In this document: positions 32,769 to 40,374 of the stretch, piece by piece
Layout: each line of letters starts with the position of its first letter
How positions within the stretch are numbered: the stretch's first letter is position 1
Source of the DNA: Pontixanthobacter rizhaonensis
Lineage (GTDB): Bacteria; Pseudomonadota; Alphaproteobacteria; Sphingomonadales; Sphingomonadaceae
Assembly: GCF_012972675.1 (NCBI RefSeq)
Contig: NZ_JABCRE010000002.1
Coordinates: 609,001-673,000 of the forward strand
Direction of reading: 5' to 3'
Length of the DNA: 64,000 nt
The notes under the pieces: generated by a model
The model's input: the letters and a program-made list of their open reading frames with translations, nothing else
What the model was told of the DNA's origin: nothing
The model's database searches: none
Made by a program: the position numbers and the translations under genes

Positions 32769-34520
32769 TCATCCCACAGCGCCGTTGAGTTGCTTCGGGC
32801 TAGGAGCCGATCCGGAAACGGTCAATAGGGGAAGGGATAGCAACAGCCAATCATCCACACGCACCAGATCGCCGCCAGCGCTGCGTGCCTCTGCGCGGGC
32901 CAGACGAAGGGCGAACCCCGCGCCAAACATACCCGCGCTCAACGCACCGCTAGCGGGCTTCATTGTGGTAGCGAAAATATCCGGCTTGCCGCTGAGGGAG
33001 GCAGGCAGTTCGCAGCACAGCCGGAGCGCGCCTGCATTTTCTGCAAGTTCAACGTGGATATGTTCACCGGCACCAACATAGCTGGCCAGAGTGGCGAGCA
33101 GCCGCCATGCCAGCGCCTCTGCTTCGGATTGTGCCAAAGTGACGTCTGACGTGTCGATGATCCGCAGCGCGAATTCGGCGGTCTTGGGTTTCAGAACATT
33201 TTGCAGTTGTTCTATTTGTCCTGAAATAATCGCTGCAAAGTCGCAGCGGCCGACTTCTACATCGAGAGCGCCCGTTTCCAGCCGGGCAAGGCGGTCGAGT
33301 TCATCAAACCCGGCGAGCATCCGCGCACTGTCACCAGCGATACCAGCGGCCAGCGCGCGATATTCATGCGGGGTGGGGCCGAATAATTGTTGCTGGATGA
33401 CTTCTGAAAAACCCTGGATCGCGTTGACCGGGGTGCGCAGCTCATGCAGCAATTGGCGCAGCCTGTCGGCCTCGCTTGAAACTTCATCTATGTCCGAAAG
33501 GTCGGCGGTTTCAGCGGCGCGGTAAAACCTTCCGGCATATCCGCGAAAATGCCCTTCTGGCTGTGCGAAGCGGGGCAAGGCATCCACGATCCAAGCACCA
33601 GTGATTGCCGGGGCGCCAACAAAATGCATCGGTTCTTTGCGGATCGGTTGGCGGAACCGTATCGCCATCTGCATGGGACCAGTGTTCAGGCGCGTACCGA
33701 TAATCGACGGGGCAATGTTGGTATCGGCCCAATCAACGCGGCCCGCCGGATCGCAGGTGAACGAAAAGCCGGTAATCGCTGGCTTGCCGTCATCATTGGC
33801 GATTTCGCCTAGCGGTAGGCGCGGATCGGTTGTTTCCAGCGGTTGGTTGCTACGCGCCTTGCGAAATTGCTCAATCCGTTCGACAATTGCCCCGATCGTA
33901 TCGTTGTCTCTGGCGGCAATCGGTGGTTCAATTGGCGGGTTGTCATTCTCTGGAAGCTCGACCGCTGGCAGCCCTGGCTCCGGGTCTGCGGTTTGGTCCG
34001 GTGCTCCGGCGGGGGCTGCTGTGACGGGCGTGTCAGGTTCCTGAGTCTCAAGCTCCTGAACTTCGGGTTCCTGTGTTTCAGGTTGAGGCAATCCGCGATC
34101 CAGAATGCCGAGCTTCGCCAAAATTGCGTTCGTGCTTGGCTCTAAATCTTTGCGCAGCCTTAGAAATCCGCGGGCGCGCACAGGCAAGCGCGGGATCAGG
34201 GCTTCCCAATCATCTTCGGTAAGATTGGCCCGGGCAAGGGCGGCTGCGGCAACTTCCGGTTCGTCTTCCGCCAAATGCGCGGCCAGTTCAGGGTTGCGGA
34301 ATCGCAGGCCCGGATCGTTGATCATAGCGGCGCGATCAGCCGCTGGAATAGTCTCGCTTAGGGCTGCCAGCCGGAGCCACGCTGCGGCCAGCAGGCTCTG
34401 GTCGCGGCCACCCCTTTGACTGCCCAACAGGTCGAGCAATTGCCGGAACTGCGTACGAGCCGCACGTTCGCCCGCTGCGCGGTGGCGCAACACAGTGGCA
34501 AGGCGGTCATCGAAGTGCAT
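32769..34520 (-). CDS. Atypical sensor histidine kinase
   Basis: A 583-residue, apparently soluble protein. An Ala/Arg-rich helical N-terminus (about 1-140) is followed by a Pro/Glu-rich linker (about 150-200), a PAS-like middle, then a dimerisation/phosphoacceptor helix with the H-box LLHELRTPVNAIQGFSE. The C-terminal ATPase domain is degenerate: I see no clear N-box or DxGxG, although GMFGAGFALRLARAEARSAGG resembles the G2 box. It may be a weak kinase, a phosphatase or a phosphotransfer partner. No response regulator lies next to it; the nearest is the unrelated pair at 50351. It precedes the deacetylase-like gene. Confidence 0.75.
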   Translation of the reverse strand: MHFDDRLATVLRHRAAGERAARTQFRQLLDLLGSQRGGRDQSLLAAAWLRLAALSETIPAADRAAMINDPGLRFRNPELAAHLAEDEPEVAAAALARANLTEDDWEALIPRLPVRARGFLRLRKDLEPSTNAILAKLGILDRGLPQPETQEPEVQELETQEPDTPVTAAPAGAPDQTADPEPGLPAVELPENDNPPIEPPIAARDNDTIGAIVERIEQFRKARSNQPLETTDPRLPLGEIANDDGKPAITGFSFTCDPAGRVDWADTNIAPSIIGTRLNTGPMQMAIRFRQPIRKEPMHFVGAPAITGAWIVDALPRFAQPEGHFRGYAGRFYRAAETADLSDIDEVSSEADRLRQLLHELRTPVNAIQGFSEVIQQQLFGPTPHEYRALAAGIAGDSARMLAGFDELDRLARLETGALDVEVGRCDFAAIISGQIEQLQNVLKPKTAEFALRIIDTSDVTLAQSEAEALAWRLLATLASYVGAGEHIHVELAENAGALRLCCELPASLSGKPDIFATTMKPASGALSAGMFGAGFALRLARAEARSAGGDLVRVDDWLLLSLPLLTVSGSAPSPKQLNGAVG

Positions 34521-34559
34521 ATCGGTAAATGTGGCTCCATTGGGGCGGGCAGGAATATG

Positions 34560-34580
34560 GACCGGAGAACACCTCCGGTC
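34560..34580. promoter_or_regulatory. Hairpin GACCGGAG-AACAC-CTCCGGTC
   Basis: A perfect eight-base stem with a five-base loop, 40 bases upstream of the histidine kinase start and inside the 250-base divergent spacer shared with the Lrp gene. No T-run follows. A leader hairpin or operator is possible. Confidence 0.4.
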
Positions 34581-34770
34581 GATGCGGGCGTATCAGTTTA
34601 ATGTGGGTAAGGAACGCGCTCAGCCGGAAGCGTTGCAAAGCGGGACAATTGCTGGCAACAATAATAATATTATGCAGCGGAGCGCGATCAGGCAGCTTTC
34701 ATTGCCCGTGATGCTGCGATTATGCGCTGAGAAGCGACAATAAATATACGGCGTTAGATACACAGGGACA

Positions 34771-35241
34771 ATGACAGTGGCCAACCTAGACGAAATCGAT
34801 CGTAGCTTGCTGGCAGAGCTGCAAGCCGAGGGCCGTGTTACCAATGTCGAGCTGGCGCAGCGTGTTGGCCTAACCGCGCCGCCATGCTTGCGCCGTGTGC
34901 GGGCGCTCGAAGATGAGGGCGTGATCAAAGGTTATCACGCTGATCTGGACGCGTCGCAGCTGGGCTTTGCAATTACCGTTTTCGCGATGGTCAGCCTGAA
35001 AAGCCAAGCCGAGAGTGCCTTGCGCGAATTTGAAGAGGCAATGCATGATCTGGCCGAAGTGCGCGAAGTGCATATGCTCAATGGAGAGATAGACTTTATC
35101 TTAAAAGTCGTCAGCCGCGATTTGCAGAGCTTTCAGGAATTTCTGACCAGCAAACTGACGCCAGCACCAAATGTGGAAAGTGTGAAAACGTCACTGACGA
35201 TCCGGACCAGCAAACACGCCCCTGGTGTGCCGCTGGGTTGA
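34771..35241 (+). CDS. Lrp/AsnC-family transcriptional regulator
   Basis: A 156-residue regulator. The N-terminal winged HTH is LDEIDRSLLAELQAEGRVTNVELAQRVGLTAPPCLRRVRALEDEGVI in segments, ending in GYHADLDA. The C-terminal RAM/AsnC effector domain contains VREVHMLNGEIDFILKVVSRDLQSFQEFL. Such proteins bind amino acids and form octamers. Starts at 34771 (ATG) or 34777 (GTG) are both possible. The target is unknown; the divergent neighbour is the atypical kinase gene. The PPCLRRVRAL recognition helix is typical of the Lrp subgroup. Confidence 0.9.
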   Translation: MTVANLDEIDRSLLAELQAEGRVTNVELAQRVGLTAPPCLRRVRALEDEGVIKGYHADLDASQLGFAITVFAMVSLKSQAESALREFEEAMHDLAEVREVHMLNGEIDFILKVVSRDLQSFQEFLTSKLTPAPNVESVKTSLTIRTSKHAPGVPLG

Positions 35242-35285
35242 TCGGGTTTAGCAGGCTGGCCGAAGGTTTAGAGTAAGCTGCCGAC

Positions 35286-35468
35286 ATGGACTCGCCGTGC
35301 AACACAATATGCAAGATTGATGACCGCACTGGTTGGTGCATCGGTTGCGCACGGCATCTAGACGAGATCGCGGAATGGTCTTCCGCATCACACGCGCGCA
35401 AACAGCAAATTCTCGATAGCCTTCCGGCGCGGCTCGCTGTCCTTAACGGGCCAGAATCGTCCGACTAA
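35286..35468 (+). CDS. DUF1289 domain protein
   Basis: A 60-residue protein with the DUF1289 cysteine pattern: [10 protein letters not shown], then [19 protein letters not shown], with the four cysteines spaced as C-x3-C and C-x2-C. The family is common in proteobacteria as tiny stand-alone proteins and probably binds a metal, though its function is unknown. It overlaps the end of the convergent accC by four bases (35465-35468). Confidence 0.88.
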   Translation: MDSPCNTICKIDDRTGWCIGCARHLDEIAEWSSASHARKQQILDSLPARLAVLNGPESSD

Positions 35469-36814
35469 CCCTCGCGCTTGTCCAAATATTCTTCCAGCCA
35501 TTTGATGGTGTAGTCACCGTTCAAAATGTCATCCTGTCTGATCAATTCCTGATGCAGCGGAATGGATGTTTTGACGCCCTCGACAACCATTTCTTCCAGC
35601 GCGCGGCGCAGGCGCATGATGCAGCCTTCGCGGTTGCGGCCATAGACGATCAGCTTGGCGATCATGGAATCGTAATAGGGCGGAATTTTATAGCCTGCAT
35701 ACAGCCCGCTATCGACGCGCACATGCATGCCGCCCGCTGCGTGGTAGGATGTGACTTGACCGGGTGAAGGCGCGAAGGTGAACGGATCTTCTGCGTTAAT
35801 CCGGCACTCAATCGCATGGCCGTTAAATTCGATCTCTTCTTGCTTCACAGACAAGGGTTTGCCGTCAGCAATGCGGATTTGTTCGCGCACCAGGTCAACG
35901 CCGGTGATCATTTCTGTAACCGGGTGTTCAACCTGCAAACGGGTGTTCATTTCGATGAAATAGAACTCGCCATCTTCCCACAGAAATTCGATCGTACCTG
36001 CGCCGCGATAGCCCATATCAGCCATCGCATCAGCGCAGATTTTACCCATGCGGTTGCGTTCTTCGGTGGACAATACGGGCGAGGGGGCTTCTTCAAAAAC
36101 CTTCTGGTGGCGGCGTTGCAAGGAACAATCGCGCTCACCCAAATGGATTGCGGCACCGTTGCCATCGCCAAATACTTGGAATTCAATATGGCGTGGATTG
36201 CCAAGATATTTTTCCAGATAGACGGTCGCATCGCCAAACGCTGCGGCTGCTTCTGTTCCCGCCGCCTGCATAAGCGGTCCCAATTGGTCTTCGCTTTCGC
36301 ATACTTTCATGCCGCGACCACCGCCGCCTGATGCCGCCTTGATGATCACCGGATAGCCGATTTCTTTGGCTATCTTGGCGGCTTCTGCAGGGTCGCTGAT
36401 CGCGCCGGCAGAACCTGGGACCAATGGCAGGCCGAGGTCACCAGCGGTCTTCTTAGCCATCACCTTATCGCCCATCGTCCGGATATGCTCCGGCTTGGGA
36501 CCGATCCAGCGTATGTCATGCGCTTCCACGATTTCGGCAAATTTCTCGTTCTCGGACAAGAAACCGTAGCCGGGGTGGATCGCATCGCATTGGGCAATCT
36601 CTGCAGCAGAGATAATCGCAGCCGTGTTGAGATAGCTTTCCGTTGCAGCTGGCGGGCCAATACAAACGGCATGATCGGCCAGGCGGACATGCATCGCATC
36701 AGCATCAGCGGTGGAATGAACGGCAACCGTTTCGATGCCCATTTCATGGGCCGCACGGTGGATCCGCAGAGCAATCTCGCCGCGATTGGCAATCAGAATT
36801 CGGGAAATACCCAT
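35465..36814 (-). CDS. accC: Acetyl-CoA carboxylase, biotin carboxylase subunit
   Basis: A 449-residue biotin carboxylase, the ATP-grasp enzyme that carboxylates the biotin on AccB for fatty acid synthesis. Features are [19 protein letters not shown], the glycine-rich loop [34 protein letters not shown], and [21 protein letters not shown] with the catalytic Glu/Arg residues. Its ATG overlaps the accB stop by one base (TAATG), so the two subunits are translated together. The gene order aroQ-accB-accC is standard for alphaproteobacteria. Length is normal. Confidence 0.96.
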   Translation of the reverse strand: MGISRILIANRGEIALRIHRAAHEMGIETVAVHSTADADAMHVRLADHAVCIGPPAATESYLNTAAIISAAEIAQCDAIHPGYGFLSENEKFAEIVEAHDIRWIGPKPEHIRTMGDKVMAKKTAGDLGLPLVPGSAGAISDPAEAAKIAKEIGYPVIIKAASGGGGRGMKVCESEDQLGPLMQAAGTEAAAAFGDATVYLEKYLGNPRHIEFQVFGDGNGAAIHLGERDCSLQRRHQKVFEEAPSPVLSTEERNRMGKICADAMADMGYRGAGTIEFLWEDGEFYFIEMNTRLQVEHPVTEMITGVDLVREQIRIADGKPLSVKQEEIEFNGHAIECRINAEDPFTFAPSPGQVTSYHAAGGMHVRVDSGLYAGYKIPPYYDSMIAKLIVYGRNREGCIMRLRRALEEMVVEGVKTSIPLHQELIRQDDILNGDYTIKWLEEYLDKREG

Positions 36815-37302
36815 TAGCCGATCACTACCAATGGTTGGTCAAATTCAACCGGCTGGGCGTTCTCGACCAAGATGGCTTTGATGGTACCGGTTTTGTCAGC
36901 GGTAATCGGGTTCATCACCTTCATCGCTTCGACGATGACCAAAGTGTCACCTTCTTTGACGCTGGCACCGACACTGATGAAGTCTGGCGCGTTTGGCTCC
37001 GGGGCGAGATACACTGTACCGACCATCGGTGATTTCAGCGCATCGGCATGGTTTTCCGCCGCTGGCGCAGCTTCTGGTGCGGGTGCCTGCATGGCGGGCG
37101 CCGGTGCTGCGGCGGCTAGCGGGGCAGGCGCGGCCACGGCGGCAACACCGCCGGCGCGGGACACGCGCACTTTGCGGTCACCATCTTCCACTTCGATTTC
37201 GGTAAGGCCGGTTTCACCCAGCATATCAGCCAGTTCGCGAACCAGCTTTGTATCAACATTCATGCCGGACTTGCGTCCGCTTCCGCCTTTGGATTCGGCC
37301 AT
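36814..37302 (-). CDS. accB: Biotin carboxyl carrier protein
   Basis: A 162-residue biotin carboxyl carrier. The N-terminal helical segment ([32 protein letters not shown]) precedes an Ala/Pro-rich linker (about residues 52-85). The C-terminal biotinyl domain contains [11 protein letters not shown], where Lys128 should be biotinylated by BirA. It shuttles carboxybiotin between AccC and the carboxyltransferase. The stop is fused with the accC start. The 125-base gap to aroQ could hold a minor promoter. Confidence 0.95.
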   Translation of the reverse strand: MAESKGGSGRKSGMNVDTKLVRELADMLGETGLTEIEVEDGDRKVRVSRAGGVAAVAAPAPLAAAAPAPAMQAPAPEAAPAAENHADALKSPMVGTVYLAPEPNAPDFISVGASVKEGDTLVIVEAMKVMNPITADKTGTIKAILVENAQPVEFDQPLVVIG

Positions 37303-37427
37303 CTGCGCCTCATTATTGTTGTTGCCCCATGGTCAGGGCGATATCGTCAAATCACCATTGCCTATGCAAGGCATCGCAGTGAAGGGCAAGAGAAAGCGGC
37401 CTGTGAAGTTGTGATTATCTGCCGGAA

Positions 37428-37874
37428 TTACAGCTTTGCCGCAGCGTCAAGCGCGACACTGTAAGACTGCGCGCCAAAACCCTGAACAGTCTCAATCGCA
37501 GCCATTCCAACATAGGACAGATGCCGAAATTCTTCGCGTGTACTCGGATCAGATAGATGCACTTCGATCACCGGTGTGCGGATCGCCCGGATCGCGTCGA
37601 GTAGTGCAATCGACGTATGGGTATAGGCACCGGCGTTAAGCAGAACCGCCTTCGCGCCCTCTGCCTGCGCCTCGTGCAGCCAATCAACCAAATGCCCTTC
37701 ATGGTTGGATTGGCGTAGGTCGATATCCAACCCTAACTCGCGCCCGCGATCTTCCAGCATCCCGGCAATATCATCCAGCGTTTCGGACCCGTAAATATCC
37801 GGCTCTCTCATGCCTAGCAGGTTGAGATTGGGTCCATTGAGGACATAGACGGTATTGGTGATCGGTACGCTCAT
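37428..37874 (-). CDS. aroQ: Type II 3-dehydroquinate dehydratase
   Basis: A 148-residue type II dehydroquinase, which converts 3-dehydroquinate to 3-dehydroshikimate in the shikimate pathway. Motifs are VLNGPNLNLLGMREPDIYG (with the catalytic Arg and Tyr), DLRQSNHEGHLVDWLHEA, LNAGAYTHTSIALLDAI and VIEVHLSDPSTREEFRHLSYVG, with the active-site histidines in place. Subunits of this family form dodecamers. First gene of the aroQ-accB-accC group. A chorismate mutase gene occurs elsewhere in the window (52493). Confidence 0.94.
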   Translation of the reverse strand: MSVPITNTVYVLNGPNLNLLGMREPDIYGSETLDDIAGMLEDRGRELGLDIDLRQSNHEGHLVDWLHEAQAEGAKAVLLNAGAYTHTSIALLDAIRAIRTPVIEVHLSDPSTREEFRHLSYVGMAAIETVQGFGAQSYSVALDAAAKL

Positions 37875-38114
37875 GATGCTGGCTTAGCGGTTCGGATGGG
37901 GGACGGGAAGACTACGCTTCCTGAAAAACCCTAAGCAGGAAACTGTGAACTGGGGTGCGCAGCTCACATTTTCGAAAAGACCGGTGCGGCTTGGATGATC
38001 ACAGGCTTGTAAACCCAGCCGGTCATGCCCACTTTGGAGGTATCGAGGGGTCATCTACGTGCTCATCCTCGACTGAGAGACCACATCGCGCTCCCGCATT
38101 AGGGAGGAAGCACA

Positions 38115-38330
38115 TTGGATCTCAATAAACTCTTTTATGATCATCAAGCGGCATTGATAAGAATTGCCTTTGGCAGAAATGCAATGGGCGCGGGCACGGG
38201 TGCGATGTATGCAGAGGCGCTCATCTGGAGGGCTCGGCAAAAGTTAGGTGTCGCACAGTACCCTCCAGCCCATTTGCGGGGCCCCGAAGCTCGAATTCCT
38301 GTTCAAGCGTTTGAAAGGGTTTTGTTATGA
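38115..38330 (+). CDS. Small soluble protein coupled to SET-domain gene
   Basis: A 71-residue protein starting at TTG 38115 with GGGAGG seven to eight bases upstream, a better ribosome binding site than most in the window. The sequence LFYDHQAALIRIAFGRNAMGAG is reminiscent of small sphingomonad proteins that begin with 'LYxxHQ', whose function is unknown. It has no signal peptide. The stop TGA overlaps the ATG of the SET-domain gene (ATGA, 38327-38330), so the two form a translationally coupled pair. It may be a partner or regulator of the methyltransferase, which is inference. Confidence 0.65.
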   Translation: MDLNKLFYDHQAALIRIAFGRNAMGAGTGAMYAEALIWRARQKLGVAQYPPAHLRGPEARIPVQAFERVLL

Positions 38331-38860
38331 CCGCAACTGTGGAGCGCCGCGCTACGCCTGATCGAGGTGAAGGTATTTTTGCCCTCCAGCCATTCAAACG
38401 CGGCGAAATTCTTTATGCAGGTGTGCTTGATGGCGCTCCGGTCGACAATCATTCTCACGCGTCGCAAATAAGCAAAACGAAGTTTGGTTTTCACACAGGG
38501 CTTGGATCGATACTCAATCATTCCTGCAACCCGAATTGCGGTATTATCATCAACGAATCTGGCGCACATAATATTGTCGCCATGGAAGGTCTCGCAGCAG
38601 GAGACGAAGCAACCTATGATTACGCCATGCGCAACTACCGTATCGACCACTTTCCTAGTCCGTGCTGTTGCGGGAACACGAATTGTCGCGGCACAATAAC
38701 GGGTTGGATCGACTTACCCCAGCAACGCAAGGATGCCTATGCTGGTTTCGTGGCTCCTTATTTGCTCGAAATAGATCTAGAACAAGGGGTTGCTAGTCGC
38801 AAAGGGGTGGTTTCAAATCGTGTGCTGGCGGGTTTCAAAACCGCTATAGGACAATTGTAA
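38327..38860 (+). CDS. SET-domain protein lysine methyltransferase-like
   Basis: A 177-residue protein with a complete SET fold. RRATPDRGEGIFALQPFKRGEIL is the SET-N strand region, ILNHSCNPNCGIIIN is the pseudoknot NHSC motif, and ATYDYAMRNY is the catalytic Tyr motif. A cysteine-rich post-SET segment CCCGNTNCRGTITG could bind zinc. This resembles stand-alone bacterial SET proteins that methylate lysines of ribosomal or DNA-binding proteins; the substrate is not known here. It is coupled to the small upstream gene. Confidence 0.85.
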   Translation: MTATVERRATPDRGEGIFALQPFKRGEILYAGVLDGAPVDNHSHASQISKTKFGFHTGLGSILNHSCNPNCGIIINESGAHNIVAMEGLAAGDEATYDYAMRNYRIDHFPSPCCCGNTNCRGTITGWIDLPQQRKDAYAGFVAPYLLEIDLEQGVASRKGVVSNRVLAGFKTAIGQL

Positions 38861-38905
38861 GAGACATTCCCCTAGCCACCTATCATTCTCTTGACCCAGA
38901 ACTGC

Positions 38906-38998
38906 TCAGGGAAGCTGCCTATTCAGAGCCAAGGATACCAGCGTCGCAATTAGGATAAGAGTGATAATGAGAGGTGGGTTGTTTAGGATTTTCTTCAT
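38906..38998 (-). CDS. 30-residue single-pass membrane microprotein
   Basis: An ATG at 38998 opens a 30-codon frame ending in TGA at 38908-38906. The product begins MKKILNNPP, followed by a hydrophobic helix LIITLILIATLVSLAL and the tail NRQLP. That is a well-formed single transmembrane segment with positive residues on the N-terminal side. The upstream ribosome binding site is weak (GAAAGCG). It lies on the same strand as three other tiny genes, convergent with the SET-domain gene. Could be a chance frame; the helix and codon use favour a real gene. Confidence 0.45.
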   Translation of the reverse strand: MKKILNNPPLIITLILIATLVSLALNRQLP

Positions 38999-39064
38999 GG
39001 GAAACGCTTTCGTGGACTGTGAAGTTACGGGTGTTAGGATTTGAAGGGGCACGGCTTTTCACCG

Positions 39065-39184
39065 TTATTTGCCCGGCCGGTTTGGTCTTGATTTGAGGTA
39101 GCAGAAAATCCCGACCCCTAGGCCGATGAGCATGGCTGCCAGCAGCGCTGTCAGGCCGTAAACAATAACATCTCTAATTTGCAT
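39065..39184 (-). CDS. 39-residue single-pass membrane microprotein
   Basis: An ATG at 39184 starts a 39-residue product: MQIRDVIVYG, the hydrophobic segment LTALLAAMLIGLGVGIFCYL, and a basic tail KSRPNRPGK. This is a clean single transmembrane protein with a positively charged C-terminus. The start codon lies within the last codons of the next upstream frame (which ends at 39174), indicating translational coupling. Its function is unknown. Small membrane proteins of this size commonly modulate transporters or stress sensors. Confidence 0.55.
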   Translation of the reverse strand: MQIRDVIVYGLTALLAAMLIGLGVGIFCYLKSRPNRPGK

Positions 39185-39359
39185 CTTGGCTCTTCCCATC
39201 ATTCGCCTCGGCAGCAAATTCACGCGCAATCTCGGCATCTTCTTCGCTCAAGGGGGCTGGCACCTTGGCTTCACGCTCTTCTGCGTGGTCCGCTTCCTTT
39301 CCCCAGGCTTCTGCTGCTGCGGCGGCAATATTGCGGCGGTTTGGCAGCGGCTCCGTCAG
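39174..39359 (-). CDS. Acidic small protein of about 60 residues, start uncertain
   Basis: A frame on the minus strand encodes LTEPLPNRRNIAAAAAEAWG, then an acidic helix-like part ending SEEDAEIAREFAAEANDGKSQDAN, stop TAG at 39176-39174. The codon use and amphipathic pattern look genuinely coding. No ATG, GTG or TTG lies in frame before residue 30 or so; the first alternative is a CTG at 39359 with no ribosome binding site. The frame continues upstream into the preceding gene in another phase. Either a non-standard start, a frameshift or a sequence error may be involved. Confidence 0.4.
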   Translation of the reverse strand: MTEPLPNRRNIAAAAAEAWGKEADHAEEREAKVPAPLSEEDAEIAREFAAEANDGKSQDAN

Positions 39360-39424
39360 CGATAATTCTAATTGCCGCGCTTGTTCTGCGCGGCATATTG
39401 CTGCCGTCGGGCGGGACTGAGCGG

Positions 39425-39568
39425 TTACTTGCCGCGTCCGGTTTTCATGTGTTCCAGCCCCGGTATTACCCCAGCTTTCTGCGAAGGGTTCGAGGCATTG
39501 GTTTTGGCTGCTTTTTCCGCTTTTGGTTTGCGAATTTCACGCTTGGATTTTCTTTGTGATTTGGCCAT
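39425..39568 (-). CDS. 47-residue very basic small protein
   Basis: An ATG at 39568 with AAGGA eight bases upstream opens a 47-residue frame: MAKSQRKSKREIRKPKAEKA, then KTNASNPSQKAG, then a C-terminus ending KTGRGK. The Lys/Arg-rich N-terminus with a 'REIRKPKxEK' pattern resembles a class of tiny basic proteins widespread in Alphaproteobacteria, of unknown function, possibly binding nucleic acid or the ribosome. It is the first of the minus-strand small genes, and the next frame begins within it. Confidence 0.65.
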   Translation of the reverse strand: MAKSQRKSKREIRKPKAEKAAKTNASNPSQKAGVIPGLEHMKTGRGK

Positions 39569-39887
39569 CCGGGCATTCCTTAGGTGTTGCTTTCAGGAAG
39601 CCCAATTGAGCGGCGCCTGAGGGATCGCCCAGTTCGGTCTGTCGAACATCCGAACATGGCGATTGCTAATCCTGTCTCAGGAAAGCCAATCAGAAAAATT
39701 CTGATCGTGAAGAGACACCGTCAGACAGTGTTGCGGCTAACATGCCGTAACGACGTGGTAGTGATATGGGGACGCTTGGTAGTGATTGTAAGGCTGATTT
39801 CCTATTAGCGGCATTGCGGCAAACTTTTGGTCCGCAACGGCGGCACAAGCAGACATTTCTCTCTGCTGGCGGTGAGGCGCCCGCATT
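39569..39887. other. Intergenic region without a supported gene
   Basis: About 320 bases between the small basic protein gene and the holin gene. Two open frames on the plus strand (such as 39584-39808) lack ribosome binding sites and family features. The inverted repeat GTTCGG (39632-39637)/CCGAAC (39650-39655) could be a regulator site for the small-gene cluster, which starts about 65 bases further left. Otherwise I see nothing. Confidence 0.4.
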
Positions 39888-40301
39888 CTACCGATCTACA
39901 CCCTTTACCTTGCCCCATTGGCGCGCCGCCGTGTAACCGAGATAGCCAGTGCCGAACAACGCATAGAGCGGCTCTGGCAAACCGCCGAGATAGGCGTTCA
40001 TGCCCGATGCGATATCGGTTGCTGTGGTCGGGCTGAATGCTGCCAGAATGCCCATGGGTAGGGCGGTCAGCAGCAGCACATACATCACATAAAGGAAGCT
40101 GGGGCGGGCGCGGCTGGTCCACGGGTCTTTGGAATTGGCCTCTGCCACAATGGCGGAAAGGCGCGCTTCGATGGATTGCAGCTCATGCGTGCCTTCCAGT
40201 TTCAGCAATTCCAGCTTGGCTTTGGCGCGGGCATCTTTGTCAGGGATGATCTTGTCGATCAGCGATGCGATGGGGCCAATAAGGGATTCCAGTAATGCCA
40301 T
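39888..40301 (-). CDS. GTA-type 3-TM holin family protein
   Basis: About 137 residues from ATG 40301 with GGAG eight bases upstream. The soluble N-terminus (LLESLIGPIASLIDKIIPDKDARAKAKLELLKLE) is followed by RARPSFLYVMYVLLLTALPMGIL and further hydrophobic helices, and the C-terminus contains LFGTGYLGYTAARQWGK. This matches the 3TM holin of gene transfer agents and related phages, which lets endolysin reach the cell wall. There is no endolysin, capsid or tail gene nearby, so it is an orphan. In sphingomonads GTA lysis genes are often apart from the main cluster. It follows the CitE-like gene. Confidence 0.85.
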   Translation of the reverse strand: MALLESLIGPIASLIDKIIPDKDARAKAKLELLKLEGTHELQSIEARLSAIVAEANSKDPWTSRARPSFLYVMYVLLLTALPMGILAAFSPTTATDIASGMNAYLGGLPEPLYALFGTGYLGYTAARQWGKVKGVDR

Positions 40302-40374
40302 AGGGCGCGCTCCAGCGATATGATTCGCAGCGGTGCTAACCAAATGGGTTGGTGTAGGAAAATTATTTCACCAG

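Noticed and set aside
39584-39808. 74-residue frame that might be a CsrA-like protein
   Set aside because: The C-terminal hydrophobic pattern is vaguely similar, but no CsrA motif, ribosome binding site or proper start is present.
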